In this document: piece by piece, positions 21,603 to 30,098 of the stretch
Layout: each line of letters opens with the position of its first letter
How positions within the stretch are numbered: the first letter of the stretch is position 1
Origin: a virus
Length of the DNA stretch: 56,978 nt
Strand: one strand, 5' to 3'
Virus record (IMG/VR): IMGVR_UViG_3300034102_004028
Span: 1-56,978 of that record
Notes under the pieces: generated by a model
Seen by the model: only the letters and a program-made list of their open reading frames with translations
Database searches by the model: none
Told to the model about the DNA's origin: nothing
Position numbers and translations under genes: made by a program

Positions 21603-22391
21603 TTAAAAAATACTGAACGGGTTTTTCAATGCATCTTTTGCCGCTTCGGCAGTACCCTTTATCTGCCCAGCTAAAACATCTTTTACAGGTACACCAGCAA
21701 TAGAACTTCCCAGTAATGCTGCCGTGGCTGCTCCAAAATCATATCCACCCTGATAAATTGTTCTGTGTCTCTTGTAAGCAAACTGAACAGTCAATCTATG
21801 AAAGCCATCGTCAGACCAACTTAAAGGTTGTGCAGAAATCGTTTTCGGGAAAGCGTCAATAAATTCAACAGCATAAATCTGTTTAATGAAATCATCATAT
21901 TGAATAACAGTGATATTTGTAAGATAAGAGGTGTCTTTACCTTTTGGATATCTAACGTTATTTGTATCTGTAGGAACTATTGCTTCCAACCATCTATCGA
22001 AAAGTTTTCTTTCATAGAATTCATTGGTACACAAAAAAGTTAATGAGGTGTCGGTGTAAACCGCTTGATACGGAACCTCATATGTAAGGTTGTAAATTTG
22101 TATTGGTTCGGTGTTTAGGGATTTTCCTGGCAATTCCGCCGCTTCACACTGCAAAGCAAGATATCGTGAAATACTTGGATTCGCGGATGTTGAAAATCTA
22201 TCTCCTAAAACTCTAGTAGAAACGTCTGAAAATATGGAGTTGGGTAAATTCAAAAGTCGTTCCAAGAAACCATTTTCTAAGAATTTACCAACATATGGTG
22301 GTATAGGTAAAATAACCTGGAAGCGATTTGGTCTAGCTAAACCGTCTTTCGCTTTGATGTTTGATAAAAATAACTGTGGTAAAAATGACAT
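21603..22391 (-). CDS. 54: Gp54-like tail tube initiator/tube protein
   Basis: 262 residues. The pattern RPNRFQVILPIPPYV, LALQCEAAELPGKSL, PYQAVYTDTSLTFLCTNEFYERKLFDRWL and a C-terminal WSDDGFHRLTVQFAYKRH is that of the T4 Gp19/Gp54 tail-tube fold. At 262 residues it is longer than T4 Gp19 (163) and shorter than Gp54 (320). The place beside the 26-like gene and the presence of Gp48 across the divergent junction favour Gp54, the first ring of the tube on the baseplate. A Gly/Ala-rich C-terminal tail is unusual. Confidence 0.65.
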   Translation of the reverse strand: MSFLPQLFLSNIKAKDGLARPNRFQVILPIPPYVGKFLENGFLERLLNLPNSIFSDVSTRVLGDRFSTSANPSISRYLALQCEAAELPGKSLNTEPIQIYNLTYEVPYQAVYTDTSLTFLCTNEFYERKLFDRWLEAIVPTDTNNVRYPKGKDTSYLTNITVIQYDDFIKQIYAVEFIDAFPKTISAQPLSWSDDGFHRLTVQFAYKRHRTIYQGGYDFGAATAALLGSSIAGVPVKDVLAGQIKGTAEAAKDALKNPFSIF

Positions 22392-22969
22392 TAGAATTTC
22401 TTTCTTGAGTCTGACCAGACTTTGTTTGCTGAAGCTTTTTCAAACTGTTCTACGGGCAACAATGCGGCAATGTCCCATTCATCAGCGAATATTTCAACGA
22501 ATCTGGATTCAACATGGCTGGCCAAATATCTTTTAATGCAAGGTGTTGCTTCAAAAGCGGTAGAAAAAGCTGACAGAGTTTGATAGCTCAACTTCAGTCT
22601 TGTTTGCATGTCGTAGTTTTTATTGCTTGCAAACTGCGACAATTTATCTAGTAGTATTATGCGATGCTTTGGATGAATATAGTGTAAATTTAGACCCAAA
22701 AATCCATCATTGTATTTTTGAATTGGAATCACCAAAGGAAATCTGTCATAATAAGGCAACTTATCTTTTGTTTTTGGGTCGTAGTAGAAAAAGTACATGT
22801 GACCAATAAAATTTGAATTGGTCATTCTTTCTCTATCTTGCATCAACTTTTGAGGTGTCGGTTTCAGTTCCGTAACCTTCGAACGTAACCATGCGCGGGC
22901 TTGCGTGGTGCGAGTTTCTAAGCCAGTTTTAGCTAACTGTGAGTTGATTCTGTCTAATAGGTATGCCAT
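22391..22969 (-). CDS. Conserved T4-like structural or assembly protein
   Basis: 192 residues. Segments WLRSKVTELKPTPQKLMQDRERM, GHMYFFYYDPKTKDKLPYYDRFPLVIPI and GFLGLNLHYIHPKHRIILLDKL look highly conserved; I recall a similar protein in cyanophage and other marine T4-like tail clusters, usually unnamed. No catalytic motif is seen. It shares its last base region with the 54-like gene and probably belongs to the tail-initiation complex (inference). On the - strand, TATAAAGA at 23025-23032 could be its late promoter. Confidence 0.6.
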   Translation of the reverse strand: MAYLLDRINSQLAKTGLETRTTQARAWLRSKVTELKPTPQKLMQDRERMTNSNFIGHMYFFYYDPKTKDKLPYYDRFPLVIPIQKYNDGFLGLNLHYIHPKHRIILLDKLSQFASNKNYDMQTRLKLSYQTLSAFSTAFEATPCIKRYLASHVESRFVEIFADEWDIAALLPVEQFEKASANKVWSDSRKKF

Positions 22970-23049
22970 AAATCTATTTATTTGCCTTTTAGGACAATAC
23001 GATTACCTTGTTTTAACACTGATTTCTTTATAAGTATTGGTGTTCCAGA

Positions 23050-23505
23050 TTAAAGAGTTAGACCTAGGTCCTTCTCCGTTAGTATCTGAAACTTCCAACC
23101 GTGAGTGTGACAGAATTCATCTGCTGCCTTCCACTTCATTTGATTGATTGCGTAAGTGGCTGCCTCTTGTAGAAACTTCTGAGTCTTTCTTTTACCCTGA
23201 ACAGGTTTCCTTGTCTGAGCCTCAGGTTTAACCTCAATCACATGGGTCATTACGGTTCCATCGGTTCTTTTGACTTTAATGATAAAGTCTGGAAAGTATC
23301 TATGCACTCGACTGTCTAGTGGGTGTACGTATGGTATCGCCAGTTCTTCTGAGGACCACCACACAATGTTTGGATGGTCATCAAAGTAGTTCATGCAACG
23401 TAGTTCCCAAGACGAACGGAAAATGATGTTATCCGGGTTGCCGTTGTACTTAGCTGGGTTTTTGGGGGTAAATTTACCCTTGTAGGAATTCTTGCCGTAT
23501 GTCAT
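23050..23505 (-). CDS. 4: Gp4 head completion nuclease-like protein
   Basis: 151 residues, the same size as T4 Gp4 (Gp50). KYNGNPDNIIFRSSWELRCMNYFD, IVWWSSEELAIPY, and HRYFPDFIIKVKRTDG followed by HVIEVKPEAQ give the order E, D, ExK of a TnsA/PD-(D/E)XK nuclease fold. Gp4 acts at the portal vertex after packaging and is needed for stable heads. The start codon lies at the left edge of the divergent junction with gene 48, only 30 bases away. Confidence 0.9.
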   Translation of the reverse strand: MTYGKNSYKGKFTPKNPAKYNGNPDNIIFRSSWELRCMNYFDDHPNIVWWSSEELAIPYVHPLDSRVHRYFPDFIIKVKRTDGTVMTHVIEVKPEAQTRKPVQGKRKTQKFLQEAATYAINQMKWKAADEFCHTHGWKFQILTEKDLGLTL

Positions 23506-23512
23506 ATAAATA
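23505..23512 (+). promoter_or_regulatory. T4-type late promoter (TATAAATA) for gene 48
   Basis: Exact TATAAATA in the 30-base divergent gap; start expected about 23518, followed by AGGA (23527-23530) and the ATG at 23536. The clearest late promoter in the window. Confidence 0.7.
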
Positions 23513-23535
23513 TGTAGTCAACCTTCAGGAAAATC

Positions 23536-24801
23536 ATGGCACTATTTAATCTAACAGACATTTCTTATACAAGAGAAGAAAGAAACTTTCTTCCTGCTTT
23601 TTCTAGAATGTCAACCGACCCTTCGGTAAATCAGCGTACATTTAACATGAAACGCTATCCTCTTGATGTGGGTGCAACTGATAAAGGTCATTACATGTTG
23701 ATTCATATCAACGTGCAAGAAAAGAGTAGTTATCCAGCAAATTTCTCTAATGATTTACCGACAATACAAAAAAATAGGATTGGACTAGCGGCGCAAACGG
23801 GTGCAACTAATGTTGGTGGAGTAGCAAATCTAACTATTGATAATGTACAAAGAATAGGTGATGCTATTGGTGAAGCAATTCCAAACAGTGTTAAAACTGC
23901 AACCACCGATTTGGTGAATAGAGTTCAAAATGGAGTTTCGTCCATTATCTCGGAAAAAGTTATTCCTAAAATTTCGGATGAATCTTTAGCTTCAGCAGAA
24001 TACATTGCTCAAGTTGGAGCACTTATTGGTTCCGGTATCAAAGAAGGTGCCGAAAAAATGGTGGGCTCTATAAACAATCAGAACTTTTTAAGAAGAATAA
24101 AGAGAACCACCGAAACAATTGCACTGTACATGCCTGGAACAATGGCTTATACACACAATCAACAGTACAATCAACTGCAAATGGGTGGAGAAAATGCCGC
24201 ACTTTTTGGTGCTGGAATGTCACTGATAACCGATGCAGTAAATGGTAAAGTTAACCCTAAACAGTTAGGTGAAAATTTATCTCCATTTATTGCTGAAAAG
24301 TTGAAAAACTTAGCATCACCGTTTTTAGGTCCAAATTCCGCAACTGGTTTGTTTGCTAGTGCTATTGGTGGTGTCCAAAATCCACAACTTGAACTGATAT
24401 ACAATTCACCTAGTTTTAGAAATTTCAGATTTGATTTTATGTTTTATCCTTCAAGCGAAGCTGAGGCTTTAGAAGTGCATAAAATAATTGAAGCTTTAAA
24501 ATTTCACCAAGCGCCAGAAATAATGAGAGGTACCGCTGGCTATTTTATGGTTCCTCCGTCCGAATTTGATATTGAGTTTTATTATAATGGTGCGGTAAAT
24601 CCTAACATACCAAAAATTTCTACTTGTGTGTTGACCTCTATCGATATGGATTATGCGCCAAAAGGTTTCGTTGCTTATGAAGTTCCTGGAGAAAATTCTC
24701 CATCTATAGGTAAAACAGGTGCACCTTTTGCTATAAGAGTTTCTTTGAGTTTCCAAGAAACAGAAATTATGACAAAATTCAATTTCATGCAATCGGCATA
24801 A
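23536..24801 (+). CDS. 48: Gp48-like baseplate tail-tube cap
   Basis: 421 residues (T4 Gp48 364). The C-terminal half is diagnostic: YNSPSFRNFRFDFMFYPSS, EALEVHKIIEALKFHQAPE, YFMVPPSEFDIEFYYNG and STCVLTSIDMDYAPKGF, the Gp19-type tube domain in cap form. The N-terminal part MALFNLTDISYTREERNFLP and the central helical insert match T4-like phages of aquatic hosts. Gp48 caps the hub and starts tube growth with Gp54. The gene begins the rightward late baseplate operon. Confidence 0.88.
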   Translation: MALFNLTDISYTREERNFLPAFSRMSTDPSVNQRTFNMKRYPLDVGATDKGHYMLIHINVQEKSSYPANFSNDLPTIQKNRIGLAAQTGATNVGGVANLTIDNVQRIGDAIGEAIPNSVKTATTDLVNRVQNGVSSIISEKVIPKISDESLASAEYIAQVGALIGSGIKEGAEKMVGSINNQNFLRRIKRTTETIALYMPGTMAYTHNQQYNQLQMGGENAALFGAGMSLITDAVNGKVNPKQLGENLSPFIAEKLKNLASPFLGPNSATGLFASAIGGVQNPQLELIYNSPSFRNFRFDFMFYPSSEAEALEVHKIIEALKFHQAPEIMRGTAGYFMVPPSEFDIEFYYNGAVNPNIPKISTCVLTSIDMDYAPKGFVAYEVPGENSPSIGKTGAPFAIRVSLSFQETEIMTKFNFMQSA

Positions 24802-24808
24802 ATTCAAA

Positions 24809-25447
24809 ATGGCAAATTATTTTTACAATTTCCCCAAAACGATTTACAGTCTCAATGATTCATCATCATTGGATAGAATAACAAACTTGATGGCTTCTTT
24901 TTCATTTGATGAAGCATTGACTGAAAATTCAATATTGTATTATGAGTACACCGTTCCTGATGGTGAGACTCCAGAAATATTGGCTCATAAATTATATGGT
25001 TCTTCTGAGGACCATTGGATTATTTTGAAGATGAATAACATTATGGATGTCAAAAAAGATTGGCCTCTGGACCAAAGAAGTTTGGCCGCCGCAATTGATG
25101 ATAAGTATGCTAATAATGGAATCTCTCAAAGTCAGACAGGTTACCAGTGGGCGTTTAATAACACGCACTCATACTACAAAATAGAAACAAGAACTTTGGT
25201 CACTTCAGGTGAAAAAGTTACAGACATAATTCAAGTCGATGCAAATACTTTTGCAAACATAACAACGTCATCTGTAATGTATACTTTACCTGATAGTAAT
25301 GTGTTGAAGATTGACACTTCAAGAAATGCAAAAACTTATTATGAATATGAAGTTGAACAAAATGAGAATAAAAGGAACATAAAAATTTTGAAAGAAGAAT
25401 ATGTTCCTACCGTGAAAAATGAATTTATTGGGACTATAAATGTCTGA
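24809..25447 (+). CDS. 53: Gp53 baseplate wedge protein
   Basis: 212 residues (T4 Gp53 196). The N-terminal YFYNFPKTIYSLNDSSSLDRITNLMASFSF and the LysM-like segment YYEYTVPDGETPEILAHKLYGSSEDHWIILKMNNI are typical of this family. Gp53 joins adjacent wedges around the hub, binding Gp6-Gp25. It is followed by an 8-base overlap with the 27-like gene. Confidence 0.9.
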   Translation: MANYFYNFPKTIYSLNDSSSLDRITNLMASFSFDEALTENSILYYEYTVPDGETPEILAHKLYGSSEDHWIILKMNNIMDVKKDWPLDQRSLAAAIDDKYANNGISQSQTGYQWAFNNTHSYYKIETRTLVTSGEKVTDIIQVDANTFANITTSSVMYTLPDSNVLKIDTSRNAKTYYEYEVEQNENKRNIKILKEEYVPTVKNEFIGTINV

Positions 25448-26765
25448 TAGTAATGTAATTAGCAATTCTCAGTTTAAGATAAAAAAATTAGCTATCGTAT
25501 CCAAAATCGGACCGATAGACATTTCTGCTATCTTTGAAGAATTGAACATCTATGATTGTATTTTCAATCCTTGCATAACTGGAAATATTTTAATAAAAGA
25601 TTCTATTGGTCTATCAAACAAGTTATCGTTTGATGGTTCTGAAGTCTTAGTTATTGAAATGGGTAAGACTGACAAAGAAGCTATTTTCAGAAAATCTTTT
25701 AGAATATACAAACAATCAGAAAGAAAATCCCTTAACGTCACATCTGAAATTTATTTGTTGCATTTCGTCTCCGATGAATTCATATTATCTCAACAAACAA
25801 AAATTGCAGAGTCTTTCAAAGAAACATATTCAAAGGTAGTTGAAAAAATTCTGAAAGATAAACTCGGTGTACAAAATGACATGATGGGTTATTTTGAAGA
25901 ATCTGAAGGCATTAGAAACGTATTAATACCAAATAAGAGTCCATTTGATGCGATTAAGTTTTGCTCAAAGAGAGCATTAAATAAAACAAAATCGCCGACA
26001 TTTTTATTTTTTGAAAATAAGATTGGTTATAACTTCGTAACTCTTTCAACTTTGATATCGAAAAAGCCCGTACATGACATTAATTTTCAGATTAAAAATT
26101 TGTCTGATGATAGTAATGAATTGATGGGCGCAATTAAGTATGAAGTTATTTCACAGTTCGATTTAAATAAAAGTATAAAGTCTGGGCTTTACGCCGGCAC
26201 TTTTGTTGGTTATGATTTAGTAACTCAAAGCATCGGTGTTAAAACTTCAAATTATGATTCGCTTTATGGTAAAAATGCTATTGCAAATAAAACACCAAAC
26301 ATTGGAGTCATAACCAACAAATTTGGTTTGAAGAATACTGAAATGTATGATTCTAGGGTTGTTGTTTATCCTATGGACGCTTTTGGTGAAAACAGTCAAT
26401 ACATTAAAGAGAACTCACCACTATCGATTGATGCCGCTGAAGATACATACAATTATATACTTCAACGAGGTGCATCATTTAGAAACATTTTAAATCAAAG
26501 AATAAAAGTGTTGATGCCAGGTAATTTTGACCTGACTTCTGGTCTTACTGCAAATTTATTGATTCCGGCCAGAGGAGAAAAGGCAAGAGGAATTGATGAT
26601 ATTGATTATTCATTAAGTGGAAAATATTTGATTATTGCGTCAAGACATATGATTACGTATCACAAACACGAAACAATTATCGAAGTTGCTACGGATTCTA
26701 ATAATAGAGAATTCGTCTACAGAAGCACTGAGACACAGAACGATTATATGGATTTTTATGGATAA
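25440..26765 (+). CDS. 27: Gp27-like baseplate hub protein
   Basis: 441 residues (T4 Gp27 391). Pattern of tube-like beta domains: FEELNIYDCIFNPCITGNILIKD near the N-terminus; FASHMI-type C-terminal region LSGKYLIIASRHMITYHKHETIIEVATDS; and RIKVLMPGNFDLTSGLTANL. Trimeric Gp27 forms the hub cup holding the Gp5 spike. The position directly before the Gp5-like gene supports this. Sequence similarity to T4 itself is weak, so the call relies on fold pattern and synteny. Confidence 0.75.
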   Translation: MSDSNVISNSQFKIKKLAIVSKIGPIDISAIFEELNIYDCIFNPCITGNILIKDSIGLSNKLSFDGSEVLVIEMGKTDKEAIFRKSFRIYKQSERKSLNVTSEIYLLHFVSDEFILSQQTKIAESFKETYSKVVEKILKDKLGVQNDMMGYFEESEGIRNVLIPNKSPFDAIKFCSKRALNKTKSPTFLFFENKIGYNFVTLSTLISKKPVHDINFQIKNLSDDSNELMGAIKYEVISQFDLNKSIKSGLYAGTFVGYDLVTQSIGVKTSNYDSLYGKNAIANKTPNIGVITNKFGLKNTEMYDSRVVVYPMDAFGENSQYIKENSPLSIDAAEDTYNYILQRGASFRNILNQRIKVLMPGNFDLTSGLTANLLIPARGEKARGIDDIDYSLSGKYLIIASRHMITYHKHETIIEVATDSNNREFVYRSTETQNDYMDFYG

Positions 26766-27900
26766 AGATGTTCATCTATATGAGTTAAACGCTTCAAGAC
26801 AACAGATTGGTTTTGTCTTGTGGCATGGCATTGTTGAAGATATTTTTGACCCACTAAAAAATGGTCATGTTCGTGTCAGAATCATAGGCTTTCATAATTT
26901 AGACCGAGTTAAGATGCCAACAGGTACTTTACCTTGGGCAACAGTGATTAAATCGACTACTGGTTCAACTCAAACACCCAACCTTCAAATCGGAGATTGG
27001 GTTACAGGATATTTTCTTGATGGAGCTGATGCACAGAAACCAACAATATTAGGAAAATATGATGGTATTAGGTCGGATAGAATTGATAGTTTCTATCGAC
27101 AATCTGAACCAAAATCTGGATTCAGTGCTTTAATTTCTTCACCTTTTGCTGAACTGACAAAAGAACAAGAAAAGATGTTGAGGTCGTATCCGAAACCTGC
27201 AACTAATGTGAGATTTACGGACCGACCAACAATGCCTCTTTTGGGTCAAGGAATTGTTAGAGGAACTGCTGTTGATATTGCAAATAAAAACAGAGTACAC
27301 GTTTGTGATATAAGTCAATCAATGAGAAGGGCTGCGTCAGCGGCAAGACTAGCGTTTTCAGTTTTGATGCAAGGCATTCGTGCAGGCATTCGTGCAATTT
27401 TGAAGGCGTTAGGTTTCTCACCTGAAAGTGAATCAGCAAGATTTATTGAAATAGCTAAAAAAGTTCTTAGAGGAATAAAATGGCTACAATCTATTATTGA
27501 TGACATTAAAGATGCTGCCGCTGTTCTAGTTTACTATGCAAAAATAGTTCGTGCGATGATTGATTGGATTTTAAGTCTTCCAAAAGCTTTAGCGAATTTT
27601 CTTGCAGAATGTTTAAGTGAATTATTGGCTTCTTTAGGTAGTGGGTTTTCTGCTTTGACTGACATTACGGGATTTACTGATTTGAATAGTTCGATACAAG
27701 TTGTTACCGATATTGCTGAAGCAAGTAAAAAACTTGCAAACGATACATTAGGATTGCTAAATGTTCCTGGCCAAGTTGTAGACGCTTTGACCGCACCTTC
27801 TACTTCTACTACGCGAGATGCTGCCGCCGGAGCTGTAGCAACATTTGTTTCCAAATTTTCAACCTCAAACAATGCGACAAGCACTATAGCGATACCATAA
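26758..27900 (+). CDS. 5: Gp5-like hub protein, OB-fold part without lysozyme
   Basis: 380 residues from the ATG at 26758; a start at 26686 lies too deep in the previous gene. Residues about 15-100 are the Gp5 OB fold: GFVLWHGIVEDIFDPLKNGHVRVRI, LPWATVIKSTTG and GDWVTGYFLDG. Residues about 160-190 contain RFTDRPTMPLLGQGIVRGTAVD. The rest is helical and Ala/Ile-rich, and there is no lysozyme domain of the T4 Gp5 kind. The spike beta-helix is in the next gene, so T4 gene 5 corresponds to two genes here. Confidence 0.8.
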   Translation: MDKDVHLYELNASRQQIGFVLWHGIVEDIFDPLKNGHVRVRIIGFHNLDRVKMPTGTLPWATVIKSTTGSTQTPNLQIGDWVTGYFLDGADAQKPTILGKYDGIRSDRIDSFYRQSEPKSGFSALISSPFAELTKEQEKMLRSYPKPATNVRFTDRPTMPLLGQGIVRGTAVDIANKNRVHVCDISQSMRRAASAARLAFSVLMQGIRAGIRAILKALGFSPESESARFIEIAKKVLRGIKWLQSIIDDIKDAAAVLVYYAKIVRAMIDWILSLPKALANFLAECLSELLASLGSGFSALTDITGFTDLNSSIQVVTDIAEASKKLANDTLGLLNVPGQVVDALTAPSTSTTRDAAAGAVATFVSKFSTSNNATSTIAIP

Positions 27901-27902
27901 TC

Positions 27903-28820
27903 ATGGCAGTAACACAAACTTTTGCAGACGGCTCATACACACAAACTTTCGAAGATGGTTCAACAGTAACCATGGATGCGGAAGGAAATTTTACTTCCAC
28001 TCCAGCAACAAAACCGGAAGGTGATTACTCTTGGTCGGAACCAGAATCTGAAGCAAGCGTTGATAATCCCCCTGTTTATCCCTATAATAACGTTACACAG
28101 ACCGCTTCTGGTCATACGTTTGAAATGGATGATACCCGTGGACGAGAAAGAATTCGACTACAACATGGTGGTGCAAAAACGGGTGGACAAGGTTCCTTTT
28201 TCGAAATGCAGTCTAACGGAGACAAAGTAGAAAAAATCATTGGAAAAAATTATCAAATTGTTGCCAAAGATAACAATGTTTTGATTAGTGGTGTCTGTAA
28301 CATTACTATTGAAGGTGACTCAGTTGTACATGTCAAAGGCAATAAATTTGAAAGAATTGATGGTGATTATGTTCAAGAAGTCCGAGGCAGATACACACAA
28401 AATTTGAAGGGTAAAGCAAACATCATTTGTTCAGATGATATGGTTATGGGTGTAGGTACACCAGGTTTAGGTTCTTTAAGACTTTCGGTGGGTGACCATC
28501 TTTATTTGGATTCTGATTTGGAAGTTGCAGGCTCATTAACTGCCGACATGGTGACTGCTGAAACAAAAGTAAATGCAGGAACTGGTATGACTGCCGGACC
28601 TTTAGGTTTTGCCACGCTACTAGGTGGTGTTTCTGCTGGTTTACCTGTAGCCGTGCCCGGTTTAGTCAACGCATTGGTTTCTGTAAATGCTCCGTTGATA
28701 AATGGAGTTATTGTTAAGGACATTCAAGGCACTATGATGGGAATGAGAATGATATATAACTTTCATAAGCATCCAGCACCAAAAGGTATAACTGGGCTTC
28801 CTATCAAACCTATGTTATAA
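27903..28820 (+). CDS. Central spike beta-helix protein (Gp5 C-terminal-like)
   Basis: 305 residues, two bases after the OB-fold gene. N-terminal TFADGSYTQTFEDGSTVTMDAEG is a short beta repeat. Residues about 60-200 match Gp5/VgrG needle sequence: SGHTFEMDDTRGRERIRLQHGG, GSFFEMQSNGDKVEKIIGKNYQIV, then short strands every 8-10 residues (CNITIEGDSVVHVKGNKFERI). The C-terminal portion is Gly/Ala/Val-rich, with a final HKHPAPKGITGLPI that could hold a metal ion (HKH) as in spike tips. Expected as the trimeric membrane-piercing needle. Confidence 0.8.
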   Translation: MAVTQTFADGSYTQTFEDGSTVTMDAEGNFTSTPATKPEGDYSWSEPESEASVDNPPVYPYNNVTQTASGHTFEMDDTRGRERIRLQHGGAKTGGQGSFFEMQSNGDKVEKIIGKNYQIVAKDNNVLISGVCNITIEGDSVVHVKGNKFERIDGDYVQEVRGRYTQNLKGKANIICSDDMVMGVGTPGLGSLRLSVGDHLYLDSDLEVAGSLTADMVTAETKVNAGTGMTAGPLGFATLLGGVSAGLPVAVPGLVNALVSVNAPLINGVIVKDIQGTMMGMRMIYNFHKHPAPKGITGLPIKPML

Positions 28821-28831
28821 TGGAGAAGTGA

Positions 28832-29680
28832 ATGTCGAGTATTTTTGGACGATTAAATTTTAATTTTGATGAGACAAAATTCGGAGATTCGATTTATCTA
28901 ACCGATGAGGCTAAAAATTATTTAAACACTGCACCCACAGAATTAAAAACTTGGCAATTGAATGATATTGCGAATGGCAATATTCAAATGACGGATTACT
29001 ATAAAAATCCTCTTATCAATGTTGCGAATCAATTGAAAAGCAATATACAAAATTTAAGCATCGTTTTATCTACCATTGAGTTTTATGATAATATCGTTCA
29101 ATCAGCAAATTTAATATCCGGTGTTGCCAATCTTATTATTGAAATAGAGAGTTTTAAAAGTCATACAAACAATGTATCTGGAGTAAACACTGCGGTTTCT
29201 TCAACAAACGAATTGGGCACCGATGCTTTGCATTTTCCTGATTATGATAATGCTGTTAACTTAGGACAACAACTACTATTGTTAGTCAATGAATCGGACG
29301 GAGTACAAAATTCAACTCCACTTTTGGGTAGCATGACAAGTCTGTTCATCGGTGATGAATTGATTTCTAACACCACAATTTTAGTTAATGATTTTTTGAC
29401 AGTAAATAATAGTCTGAGACTTGGTGCTCCAGAAAATAATGTCTACTGCAACTTGACTTCAACTCAGGTAAATACAATTCTCAGTCATGTAACTACAGCG
29501 AACACCTTAATTGCTGGTAGGAGAGAACATGATTGGAATTTTTATCGACAAGGACTGTCGATTTTAGATGATTATTTTAAAGTTGAAAAATTAACTAGAA
29601 CTGGTAATACTCAAAACTATCTTGTTAATAATTTAATTGGAACCGACAGATATAAAAACAACCTATCAGGTAACACCTAA
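28832..29680 (+). CDS. Baseplate-cluster structural protein of unknown role
   Basis: 282 residues between the spike gene and gene 25, with GGAG upstream. Begins MSSIFGRLNFNFDETKFGDSIYLTDEAKNYLN. Largely helical and rich in Asn, Leu and Thr, ending with a Tyr/Asn-rich segment (YLVNNLIGTDRYKNN). Genes of similar size occupy this position in other aquatic T4-like phages, but I know of no function. Virion location is inferred from the operon. Confidence 0.6.
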   Translation: MSSIFGRLNFNFDETKFGDSIYLTDEAKNYLNTAPTELKTWQLNDIANGNIQMTDYYKNPLINVANQLKSNIQNLSIVLSTIEFYDNIVQSANLISGVANLIIEIESFKSHTNNVSGVNTAVSSTNELGTDALHFPDYDNAVNLGQQLLLLVNESDGVQNSTPLLGSMTSLFIGDELISNTTILVNDFLTVNNSLRLGAPENNVYCNLTSTQVNTILSHVTTANTLIAGRREHDWNFYRQGLSILDDYFKVEKLTRTGNTQNYLVNNLIGTDRYKNNLSGNT

Positions 29681-29690
29681 TAAATAAGAC

Positions 29691-30095
29691 ATGGCAACTG
29701 TAGTCGCACAAGTAACAAGAAAATATAAAGACCTGGACTTAGCATTTACGATGCATCCAGTCAGAAAAGACGTAAACAAGCATGTTGATGACTTGGCGGT
29801 TATTAATTCCGTAAAGAATCTTATTTCAACTTCTCGATATGAAAGACCGTTTCAGCCACAGTTAGGTTCTGGTGTCAGAAACTTGTTGTTTGAACAAATG
29901 GATTCTGTTACTGCCGCCGCACTAAAAAGAGAAATAATACAGACTTTGGAAAATTTTGAACCTAGGGTAGTCGTTCAAGAAGTTGCAATTTCTCCAGATT
30001 TCGATAATAATGGATTTAAGGTCGGCATGAGATTCTTGATAATTAATAGAACAGAACCAATAACAATACAATTCTTCCTACAACGAGACAGATAA
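29691..30095 (+). CDS. 25: Gp25 baseplate wedge protein
   Basis: 134 residues (T4 Gp25 132). Contains the lysozyme-like Gp25/TssE core: SVKNLISTSRYERPFQPQLGSGVRNLLFEQ, then the EPR signature in TLENFEPRVVVQEV that holds the Gp6 clasp. Gp25 and two Gp6 chains form the inner wedge core. Gene 6 follows after three bases. Confidence 0.95.
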   Translation: MATVVAQVTRKYKDLDLAFTMHPVRKDVNKHVDDLAVINSVKNLISTSRYERPFQPQLGSGVRNLLFEQMDSVTAAALKREIIQTLENFEPRVVVQEVAISPDFDNNGFKVGMRFLIINRTEPITIQFFLQRDR

Positions 30096-30098
30096 AAA

